This document shows positions 22,343 through 30,961 of a stretch of DNA of 64,000 nt, piece after piece (position 1 is the first letter of the stretch; every line of letters begins with the position of its first letter). This DNA is from Gautieria morchelliformis. Its lineage: Eukaryota; Basidiomycota; Agaricomycetes; Gomphales; Gomphaceae. Under the pieces are notes generated by a model, which saw only the letters and a list, made by a program, of their open reading frames with translations, did not search any database and was not told the DNA's origin. The stretch spans positions 124,001 to 188,000 of the forward strand of contig WHVA01000010.1 of NCBI GenBank assembly GCA_015179125.1, given 5' to 3'. Position numbers and translations under genes: made by a program.

Positions 22343-22600
22343 TGTCCGATGCACGGACACGTAGTTAGGTAGCCACGGTCACGCTTGACCGTGGCAGTAT
22401 ATTAGTTCAAGGATGTCTAGTTGTACCTCAGTGAATCAACCATTCACTGAGGTACGTACCGTTTCTATGTACCGAGACGTGCGATAGCTTACATATTGTC
22501 TGTAGCTACTTCGTCTCTAGGTACAGTAGTAATATACGCTCAGTGAATCGACCATTCACTGAGCTACTTCATCTCTAGACTACTGCGCCCAATACCAACA
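22343..22600 (+). repeat. 5' LTR of the copia element, rich in hairpins
   Basis: The 258-bp LTR starts TGTCCGATGCACGG and ends AATACCAACA. Four perfect inverted repeats lie at its left edge or inside it: 22341-22361 (8-bp stem), 22373-22394 (9-bp stem), 22423-22455 (14-bp stem, GTACCTCAGTGAAT) and 22538-22564 (11-bp stem, GCTCAGTGAAT). Without a second LTR the ends rest on TG...CA form and the adjacent primer-binding site. Confidence 0.7.
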
Positions 22601-22612
22601 GGTTATGGGCCC
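22601..22612 (+). promoter_or_regulatory. Primer-binding site, initiator tRNA-Met internal type
   Basis: Right after the LTR the sequence GGTTATGGGCCC matches the primer-binding site I know from Drosophila copia, which pairs with an internal part of initiator tRNA-Met (half-tRNA primer). The gag start codon (ATG at 22605) lies inside it. The tRNA identity is from family knowledge and was not checked here. Confidence 0.6.
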
Positions 22613-23648
22613 CGCAGAGCCCACAACGTCTACCCCCACCTCCAAGTCGTTCGTCATCCCGAGGCTGGCCAGGGATGGCACGAACTGGGTCACCTGGAAA
22701 AGCCAGACGTTAGCTACACTGGTGGCGACCTGTGGTGCGAAGCGTCACCTCGAGGGGAATGCTTGGATCCCCCACATGATCCTGACGTACCCTGATGGCC
22801 ACATACTCACAGAGAAGGAGGAAGAGGACCTGGAGGAACTCGAGAAATGCTGGGACGACTACAATCAGCGTGAGGCAGCAATAATGGCACAGATATTCAC
22901 CACTGTCCCTGATAGCATCCTCATCGAAATCTGCAACCTAGCCATGGCAAAGGAGGTCTGGGAGGCCGTATGTGCAAAGCATGAGACAAGGGCACTCACG
23001 GTCAAGGTCGACATGGGACAACGCATGTACGAGCTGAAGTGCAAGGACGAATTGAACGTCCGCACGCGCCTGGAGTCCCTCATGAGAATGCAGGAGCAAC
23101 TCGCAGGGATGAACGTGGGACTCACTGATGATGACCTGGTGACCATCATCCTCAGCTCACTCCCGAAGTCGTATTGCCCGCTCATTAACGTGATAACGAT
23201 GTCGGCAGCACATGCAAAGGCCAAGCTAGAGCCGGACCAAGTGGTCAGCACACTAGTCGACGAATTCAAGCAACTCACCATTGAGGAGCGGCAACTAAAG
23301 GCGAGCAAGAACGCGCTCGCTGCGACAAAGGGCCGAGGGAAAACACCAGCATGCAATGGCACCCCCAGCACCGCGAAAACCGACAAAGCCGACATAGAAT
23401 GTTGGAAATGCGGGAAGAAGGGCCATATGAAGGTGGATTGCCGGTCCAAGGCCAAAAAGAAGGACAAGAAAGACGATGGCAAGAAGGGAAACAGGTCAGC
23501 GAATGTGGCGGCAGAGGGCGAGGAATTTGCATTTACCACGACATTTGCTGGGACGATGCTCACGCTGGGAACGAGTCCAGTGACTGGACAGGAAGTCGAT
23601 GTCTACGACTCGGGCACGTCAGGCCACATGTCGCCCAATAGGAACTGA
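22605..23648 (+). CDS. Copia gag and start of protease, open to a premature stop
   Basis: The 347-residue frame starts inside the primer-binding site (MGPAEPTTSTPTSKSF). It has the UBN2/copia gag fold region (GTNWVTWKSQTLATLVATCG near residues 25-44, then VPDSILIEICNLAMAKEVWE), a Lys-rich nucleocapsid with a CCHC knuckle (CWKCGKKGHMKVDC, near 23402-23443) and the protease active site VDVYDSGTSGHMSPN (Asp-Ser-Gly). TGA at 23646 comes just after, where the frame continues FLTFREITPRAINAADKTVF, so it is probably a Trp codon turned into a stop. The protein would form the particle shell; here protease and everything downstream are cut off. Confidence 0.85.
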   Translation: MGPAEPTTSTPTSKSFVIPRLARDGTNWVTWKSQTLATLVATCGAKRHLEGNAWIPHMILTYPDGHILTEKEEEDLEELEKCWDDYNQREAAIMAQIFTTVPDSILIEICNLAMAKEVWEAVCAKHETRALTVKVDMGQRMYELKCKDELNVRTRLESLMRMQEQLAGMNVGLTDDDLVTIILSSLPKSYCPLINVITMSAAHAKAKLEPDQVVSTLVDEFKQLTIEERQLKASKNALAATKGRGKTPACNGTPSTAKTDKADIECWKCGKKGHMKVDCRSKAKKKDKKDDGKKGNRSANVAAEGEEFAFTTTFAGTMLTLGTSPVTGQEVDVYDSGTSGHMSPNRN

Positions 23649-24025
23649 TTCCTCACCTTCAGAGAGATCACACCACGTGCTATTAATGCCGCAGATAAGA
23701 CAGTATTCCAGGCTATTGGGATAGGCAACATGAGGGTGGGGATCCCTAACGGGAAGACTACGACACATGTCACCTTAAAGGACATGTTATACTTCCCTGA
23801 CCTCGTGTTCACCCTGATTTCCCTGACGTGCTGCGACGCAGCAGGGTACTTGGTCCTGCTAAAGGATTTAAAATGCTTAATCCGTGATGCGAGAGGGACG
23901 CTGCTAGGGCAGATCCCACTGTTGAACGGCCTTTACAAGGTAGAGCGCCAGGGGTTAGGGGCGTCAGCAAACCTCACACGAAAGGCACTTACGATGGATG
24001 AGCTACACTGCCGGATGGGGTATAT
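23649..24025 (+). pseudogene. Copia protease end and gag-pre-integrase domain, first half
   Basis: The frame continues from the stop at 23646 through GNMRVGIPNGKTTTHVTLKD, MLYFPDLVFTLISL and LYKVERQG to DELHCRMGYI, the start of the zinc-binding pre-integrase motif, where a solo LTR-A splits it after the TSD tatat (24021-24025). The second half is at 25861. Confidence 0.8.
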
Positions 24026-25860
24026 TGTCATGACGCGTTTATTTCCCATACTCAGATGCTCAGTTCTCCTATTTTCTCACTCCACCTTCGTGTTCGTTCC
24101 GATCGCCATTGTCATGTTCGGCAACAGATTGTTACGATACGATCCATCGTAAGGTTGACCGAGGTCGGGAGCGAACCCCGAGGTACGGTCCGAGGTCACG
24201 GGGCGAGGTTTGGATGGGGAAGTCGGAGAGGGACTAGGCTTCAGCTTATGTGCTGTGCCGACCCTACGCACGAGTCCCAACTTCGGAGGCAAATGAATAA
24301 GAGGCGAGGTTTGGCTTAAGAGGCGAGGCTTAGAAACTAACTAAGGATCGAAGTTATACGATAGTTGATTTTCAGACTGAGGAGTAGGAATGCATACAGG
24401 GGGGTTTATATACGGGGCGAGGGTACGAGTCAGGGGCGAACATATTAGTGGAGATCAGGGTGAGGTCAGGGCGAGGTAATATATGAATGATGTGTGATGG
24501 AGCAGAATCAGTAACTAAGGGGATACGGGCATGGGATCAAGGTCGGATATGAGCTCTAGCTCTAGCTCGGGCTCGGGCTCGGGCGCAGGATAAGAATCAT
24601 ATGTACTCTGGCACGAGTATCACAAGGCTCGGGCTCGGAAGAAAGTTATACCGGTAAGTAACCGGCCAAAGGCCGGGTTCTTACACAGATTCTCGCTGTT
24701 CGCGCCAATTACCATAGCCACGCCGTCAAACGCACGATCGACGTCTTTGGACTGACTTGGCAGTCATCGCTGGGTCTACCACCTCCTCTGCTCGACCCTC
24801 TTCCGATGGTGTTCTGGTAATTGGATTGTCATGACCTGTGTATTTCCTGCACCTTGTTATCCCCATTTCCCCTTTTGCTACTCCTCCCCAGTGTTCGCTC
24901 GGCTTCACCCTCCACCTCGACCTCTCTTCCTCTATGTCACCTCTGTTCACCCTTCCTCGCATTTCGCTGAATGACCATTCGCTGCTCACATCATTCGCCA
25001 GCAGGCACACCATCAAATCACGATCGACATCCCTATCCGGCATGATGGCTCGTCAGTAACTCCATCAGCTTCTCGATCCAACCCCCTTTTGGTGTTCATA
25101 TGAGCAGGGTGCGTTCGCAGGACGTCCTACCCGTGGGTCGTGTGGGATCAACCCAGTAGATGAAGAACCCGTGCAGGGCAGTGTATATGTGGGCCCCAAG
25201 ACATGATTTCGTACACAGGTGTCTTCACAACCTTCACCCTCCGTCGTTTCATGTTCTCCCTCTTCTCTCATTCTATTGTATGTTTATTTCATCTATGTTG
25301 TATCATGACTGCGCACCCCTATCCAACCCTGACTCGTGACGGCCTCTCTCCTATTCGCTGATACCTTACGAGCATTCGATATAAGTAGTTTACATTTGCA
25401 TGTATATTCCCCAGTTCAATTATCATACATTGTTCATCTTGTGCAAATTTGACCTCGCTGTGGTCATCGTCTTAAGCCTTCTCTTGGAGATTCCCATCTT
25501 CGACTAGCAGAGGACTTAGGCATCACTGGTGATTTCCCATACTTCATCTTCGTTACCTTAGCCTTCGAGCCATTTTCTGTGCTGTTGGCGGAGGGCTCCG
25601 AAGGAGCACCTTCGCCGGCGAAGGGATTGTCGAGACTTAGACAGCCCTTCCGTGAAACCTTGCACGTTACATCGTCAAGTGCCACGGGCTATTTCGCTAC
25701 GACTGTAGATAGGGTGAGCCCCGTTCGGGAAACCCTCTTACCTTGTGAACATTCATTTGTTCATCTATTCGCCGAACAGCATACTTATTTGCACAAGTTA
25801 TTCGGGCATTCACTGTGTTCACTAATACACGATATTAACGCCTAAAAACCAATCTTGACA
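24026..25860 (+). mobile_element. Solo LTR-A inserted in the copia element, itself carrying LTR-B
   Basis: The insertion starts TGTCATGACGCG and ends CCAATCTTGACA, with perfect TSD tatat at 24021-24025 and 25861-25865. Subtracting the nested LTR-B and its duplicated 5 bp leaves an LTR of about 1274 bp. Its left part contains a unit that repeats the LTR's own start (TGTCATGACC at 24828), so the LTR has internally duplicated ends. Minus-strand frames such as 25464-25685 recur in other copies and are repeat sequence. Confidence 0.92.
24130..24685 (-). mobile_element. Solo LTR-B nested inside LTR-A
   Basis: The 556-bp LTR in reverse orientation has ends TGTTACGATAC and GGGTTCTTACA (plus strand) and perfect TSD cagat at 24125-24129 and 24686-24690. 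It is the complete reference for LTR-B and fixes both ends of the copies at 1119-1432 and 2764-3283. Confidence 0.92.
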
Positions 25861-26448
25861 TATATCTCCCCCCAGGCCGCTCGGAAACTTGTCCAGGACG
25901 GCGTGATCACAGGGATCGATGTCAATTTGTCGAGACAACCGGGCTTCTGCACGGCGTGTGCACAAGCTAAACCCACACGAAAACCTGTCCCGCAGAAGCG
26001 GGAGGGACCGCGATCGGGCAGGTTCGGCAAAAAGGTCCATTCAGACATGTGGGGGCCTGCGAACCCCCAGAGCTATGATGGAAGGGAGTATTTTGTCAGT
26101 TTCACCGATGACCACAGTAGGTGGACGTACCTTGCACCCATGACTAGGAAAAGCGAGGCGTTCGGCTGCTATAAGCAGTACGAAGCCTGGGTCGAGACTC
26201 AACACGGCGCGAAACTCAAACGTCTACAAACGGACCACGGGGGTGAATACTTGTCCCAGGAATTCACGGCGCACCTCAAATTGAAAGGAACAGTACGGAA
26301 CCTCACCGTACATGACATGCCAGAGGAAAACAGCGTGTTGGAATGCCTGAACAGGACGCTGCTGGAGCACGCATGGGCCATGCTCCTCACAGCGAACCTA
26401 CCCAAGTTCCTGTGGACAGAATCAGTACAACACGCGCGGTCTGGTTGA
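25861..26448 (+). pseudogene. Copia integrase
   Basis: Joined to 24025, the frame reads HCRMGYISPQAARKLVQDGV, then CTACAQAKPTRKPVPQ: the HHCC zinc domain with its Cys pair. The core follows with VHSDMWGPANPQSYDGREYF and SFTDDHSRWTYLAPM (first Asp of the DDE triad), LQTDHGGEYLSQEF (second Asp) and MPEENSVLECLNRTLLEHAW (Glu region, with ENSVLE where ENGVAE is usual). A frameshift after VQHA (about 26440) breaks it, and reading continues at RAVWLKKRTSTRALDGKTPY in another frame. Confidence 0.82.
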
Positions 26449-27500
26449 AGAAAAGGACTTCGACACGCGCACTCGATGGCAAGACGCCATACGAGATGGT
26501 GCACAGCGCGAAGCCTGATCTGACGGACTTACCTGAGTGGGGCACAAGGATCTTTGTGCTAAAAGAACAGGCTGGCAAGTTGGAGTCGAGATCCGACGAG
26601 GGGAGGTGGATGGGGTATAGTGACGAGAGTAAGGGGCACAGGGTTTACTGGCCCGGAAAGCGCCGAGTCACGGTCAAATGTAACGTCACTTTTGACGCCC
26701 CTATCCTCATCACTCCTGCTGACATGTTGGCTGAGGGGAGTCTGACACAGGCAGCCAGGGCGCCAGCAGCAGCACTCCTCAGGACCAAGGACCACTACCC
26801 CAGGCAACCACCAGACCCGTGCAAATTGACCTGCTCGAAGGGTTCGAGGACGTGGACCCACCAGCCAACCCACCGCAGGGCAGGGGCCACCGTACACGGA
26901 AGCCCTCTGCATACGTGCGAGGGATCGCCGACGGCGCAGGCAGCAGCACGGGTCACGCAAACGTGCCCGCGTACCCGCGCAGACTGCCACGGCCCACAGA
27001 CGGCACGGCACTAGCCATCCTGATAGAGATAAGAGAGTCCACCACCACTGAGACCGAGGGGGAGACCCTTGAGTACTCGATGGCAGCGGGGACACGCGAC
27101 ACGGGGGATGACCCGGTCAGCGTCGCTGACGCATGCTCCCACGATGACTGGCCGCTGTGGGACACGTCGATCAAGCGGGAGTTGGCCCAGCACGAAATGC
27201 TAAGGACGTGGGACTTGGTCGAACCCCCAGACAACGCAAACATCGTCGGCAGCAAGCTAGTTTTTCACTACAAACATGACACTAGCAGTGCGGTTATAGC
27301 CCACAAAACCAGGCTCGTCGCGCAGGGGTTCTCACAGGTAGAAGGATTGACTATAATGAAACCTTCTCCCCCACTGCTAAGCTCTCCGCCATCCACATCA
27401 TCGCTGCGATCACCGCCCGAAACGACTGGGAATTGGAACAGACCAACGTGGATGGAGCCTACCTCAACGCCCCAATCATGGAGACGATCTACATGCACCA
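26440..27500 (+). pseudogene. Copia integrase C-terminus, linker and reverse transcriptase start
   Basis: One frame gives TPYEMVHSAKPDLTDLPEWG, then MGYSDESKGHRVYWPGKRRV, the conserved C-terminal integrase segment of copia elements. After a shift near 26810 a linker frame leads into reverse transcriptase: SIKRELAQHEMLRTWDLVEP, VGSKLVFHYKHD, TRLVAQGFSQVEG. Another shift near 27350 moves to ETFSPTAKLSAIHIIAAITA and VDGAYLNAPIMETIYMHQV, the first catalytic Asp block. Several frameshifts mark it as dead. Confidence 0.78.
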
Positions 27501-28311
27501 GGTGAAAGGGTACGAAGCTCCAGGAAGGGAGCACTAGGTGTGCCGCCTGAATCGCACAATATACGGACTGAAACAGTTGGGGAGGGAGTGGTATGACATG
27601 CTATGTGGGATTATGTACAGGTTCAGGTTCATGTGATGTGAGACTGAGCACGCAGTCTTCCACAGGTACGCCGACCACGACGCCCTCATCGTCGCCGTCG
27701 ATGTCGATGACCTCACAATGGCCGGCAACACGAGAGGAGCAATACGCAAGTTCAAGGACGAACTGTGCACCGTCCTTAAGATCAAGGATATGGGTGACCT
27801 GCACTGGCTGCTAGGGATAGAGGTGAAGAGGGATCGCGGGTTGCGCACGATCTCGCTATCGCAGCATGCGTACATCCAGAAGATTCTCGAAAGGTTTAAT
27901 TTACAGGACGCTAACCCGCTCAGCACCCCACTTGACCCCCACCACAAGCTCTCTCTGTCCCAATGCCCCTCCACTGCTCGCCAGTTTGAAGACATGCATG
28001 GCATACCTTACAGGGAGGCCATCAGCTCCCTCATGTACGCGGCGCTAGGCACCCAACCCGATATCTCATTTGCCATCTCATTCCTGTCACAATTCATGCA
28101 AAACACGGGAAGGCCTCACTGGGAGGTGGTTAAACGGGTCTTCCGTTACCTCAAAGGGATGAAGGAATTGTGCCTCATCATCGGAGGAACAGGGAAGGGA
28201 CTCGAAGCATTCTCAGATGCGGATTGGGCATTGCAAGAACATCGACACTCCATTTCCGGCTATGTCTTCACGATGGGTGGAGGCGCTGCCTCGTGGAGCT
28301 CGAAGAAACAA
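27500..28311 (+). pseudogene. Copia reverse transcriptase end and RNase H, truncated
   Basis: After a stop at 27536 the frame reads LNRTIYGLKQLGREWYDM, then DALIVAVDVDDLTMAG, where the usual YVDD box is VDVDD. From 27718 an open frame gives KIKDMGDLHWLLGIEVKRD, ISLSQHAYIQKILERF, PYREAISSLMYAALGTQPDI and the RNase H start ADWALQEHRHSISGYVF, ending SWSSKKQ. The conserved continuation beginning VALST is missing because LTR-A sequence begins there. Confidence 0.82.
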
Positions 28312-29093
28312 GCTTGTCTAAATAGTAACAATCCTTTCGCCAGCGAAGGCGCTCCGTCGGAGCCCTTCGCCGACAGCACAGAAAATAGTTCGAAGGCTAA
28401 GGTAACGAAGATGAAGTATGAGGACTCACCAGTGATGCCTAAGTCCTCTTCTGGTTGAAGATAGAAATCTACAGGAGAAGGCTCAAGACGATGATCACAG
28501 TGAGGTCAAGTTTGCACAAGATAGACATATGATAATTGAACTGGAGAATATACATGTGAATGTAAACTACTTGTATGGTATCAGCGAATAGGAAAGAGGC
28601 CGTCATGAGTCAGGGTTGGATAGGGGTGCACAGTCATGATACTAAGTAGATGGAATAAACATACAATAGAGTGAGGGAAGAGTGCGAACATGAAACGACG
28701 GAGAGTAAAGGTGGCGAAGGCACTCATGTACAAAACCATGTCTTGGGACCCACATACATGCTACCCTGCACGGACTCTCCATCTACTGGGTTGATCCCAC
28801 ACGACCTACGGAAGGCACGTCCCGCGAACACACTTTGGCCATATGAACACCCAAAGGGGTTGGATTAAGAAGATGATGGGGCTAGTGATGAACCATCATG
28901 CTGGGTAAATGGTATCGATCATATTTGATGGCGTGCCTGCGGGCGAAATGTGCGAGCAGCAAATAGCGGTTCGGAGAATGGGGCGAACAGCGGCTAGAGT
29001 GGATGTAGAGGAGGAGTGGTTGGAGGGTGAGCTAGGGAGTGACGAGGGGTAACATAGAGGCAGTGGGGCAAGAGAAATAGACAGGTCATGACA
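28312..29093 (-). mobile_element. LTR-A fragment joined to the copia RNase H
   Basis: The segment parallels 90-870 (minus-oriented LTR-A) and ends ACAGGTCATGACA, the reverse of the LTR start. Its other end is internal to LTR-A, so the copia junction at 28311/28312 is a deletion or recombination joint rather than a clean insertion. Confidence 0.75.
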
Positions 29094-29877
29094 GAAGGCA
29101 CTTATGTACGAAAACACGTCTTGGAACCTGCATATACACTACCCTGCACGGACTCTTCGTCTACTGGGTTGATCCCACACGACCTATGGGTAGGATGCCC
29201 CGCGAATGCATCCCAGCCATATGAACACCTAAAGGGGTTGGATCGAGAAGATGATGGGGCCAGTGATGAACCATCAAGCTGGGTAAGGGATGTCGATCGT
29301 GTTTGATGGCATGCCTGCTGGCAAATGATGCGAGCAGTGAATGGTCGTTCGGCGAATGCGACGAAGGGCGAATAGAATGACCATAGACGAGGCGTGGCCC
29401 AAGGGGAGGGCGAAGCTGCGCGAACATAGAGGAGGACTGGGGGAAGAGATAATGGGGGTAACTGGGTACAGGAAATAAATGAGTCGCGTCGTCCGATCAG
29501 AGGAACGTCTGGTGGGGTTTGAGCCAGGGAGGTGATAAGACGCGTGATAAACCATCGAGCTGGGGAGAGGGCGTTGATCGGGTATGGATAGCGCTGCTGC
29601 GTGCGAATGACGTGGAAGCAAGTAAACGTTCGGCGAATTAATGAGAGAAATGAATATAAATATAGGTGGATTGTGAATCGAATGGTGATGGATTGGGCAA
29701 AATATAGATGAATCATCCCAGCGGCTCATAATTGATGATAGAGGTGATGGAGGCAGAAGATGCATTCAGCAAAGGGGTTTGGTGAGTAGGTTGAGTGGTG
29801 GACCAAGTGAATGCATATGTTTGAATGCAATGGATCTGATCTGTAGTTGTTCAGACCAGAATAAATGGATCATGACA
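29094..29877 (-). mobile_element. Second, diverged LTR-A fragment in tandem
   Basis: It begins inside LTR-A at the block GAAGGCACTTATGTACGAAA and ends GGATCATGACA. It contains a further variant of the repeated unit with a GATAAACCATCGAGCTGGG block near 29550. Tandem abutment with the previous copy suggests unequal recombination or nested insertion. Confidence 0.65.
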
Positions 29878-30074
29878 CCTGGCTGCCATCCAGCATAGTA
29901 TAATACAGGCTCATTCACAGTGGGTATCCTTACACTTTTCTCTTTGGATTTCCCCTCTGTGATGTAAGGTTCCCTCTTATTGTATATTTCCTCATTTATG
30001 TATATCCTTTGGATTTCCTCTCTGTCAGTTGCGTGACTGTGTGATCCCCATGGCTAGTGAGGGTTGCCCTTACA
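29878..30074 (+). mobile_element. 3' part of an LTR-C-like repeat (variant C')
   Basis: The blocks CATAGTATAATACAGGCTCA, TTTTCTCTTTGGATTTCCCC and GAGGGTTGCCCTTACA follow LTR-C, with distinct substitutions. Confidence 0.7.
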
Positions 30075-30428
30075 TGACCCAGTTCCAAGTTCCACTTGTT
30101 CTACTTCCATTTCTGCTTCCACTTCCAGAAGCACTTCCACCAACTCCACTCACTTCTCCATCTCTACTTTGCTTCCGCACTTCCGCTTTCAGAACATTGT
30201 TGGAAGTGAAGCGACCCACATGGTATGCAACATCCAGGGTTGGTCAGGGGTCTGGGAGGCCAGGGGAGGGCAGGGTCATGGGTGAGTACTGAGTGATAGC
30301 CCTGGTTGTCGAGTGTAGTATATTACAGGCTCACTGGTGGTGGGGGATCCTTACACTTTTCTCTGTGGATTTCCCTCTGTCAGGTCGTGACTGTGTGATC
30401 TCCACAACTAGTGAGGGTTGCCCTTACA
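30075..30428 (+). mobile_element. LTR-C-like repeat (variant C')
   Basis: The TTCC-rich U3 (30080-30210), GAAGCGACCCACATGG and GAGGGTTGCCCTTACA identify it as an LTR-C relative. The start is truncated against the previous C' fragment. Its last 48 bp are also present at the end of arm 1 (18717-18764). Confidence 0.7.
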
Positions 30429-30961
30429 GAAGTGCCATCATTGATGATTCCTTTATATTTGAGTCTCTAGAGATTCAATGGGAATCAACCATCCAATGTC
30501 GCATGGCGCTCCACCACAAGAAAATCATTTCCCCCCAAATTTGTCCGAGCTGAAGGCATACAACAACTATTGAACAATCAGCCACCCTAAGTATATTCGA
30601 CATAGATTTCGGATTTTGCGTGAGTTTCTCCACACAAATATTCCACCAAGTCGAGGTAATGACTAAAAACCATCAAAGGCAACACTGGTTAGTAGATGTC
30701 AATTTTGCTCAGACTGTGTCTATGATGTGGTGTACATGGGGCAAGGCCCACCATGGGATGTTACAACATCAAGTGGCGATCATGTTCTGCTGTACTATGA
30801 TGTTATACAGATTTATTACATTCCCTCTTCATAAATACGTGGGTTTCATCTGCATCACGTGTGTGGTGATGCGAACTCGATCGCTTAATAATGCCTCGTA
30901 CCCACACAGAAGTCTCCAGACCTGATAGCCTATTCCCATGTCGTGACCTGGTGCAGCAGTC
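30429..30961. other. Duplicated 3' flank of transporter copy 2
   Basis: It is the counterpart of 18190-18716. A plus-strand frame (30620-30925) matches the one in arm 1 at its N-terminus but is shorter. No independent evidence supports a gene. Confidence 0.4.

Larger units (their letters stand above)
22343..28311 (+). mobile_element. Ty1/copia retrotransposon, 3' truncated, with nested LTR insertions
   Basis: The element has a 5' LTR (22343-22600), primer-binding site, gag, protease, integrase, reverse transcriptase and RNase H in copia order (integrase before reverse transcriptase). It is interrupted at 24026-25860 by a solo LTR-A. It ends inside RNase H at SWSSKKQ (28311), where an LTR-A fragment begins, so the 3' LTR is absent. 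Several frameshifts and stops make it inactive. Confidence 0.88.
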
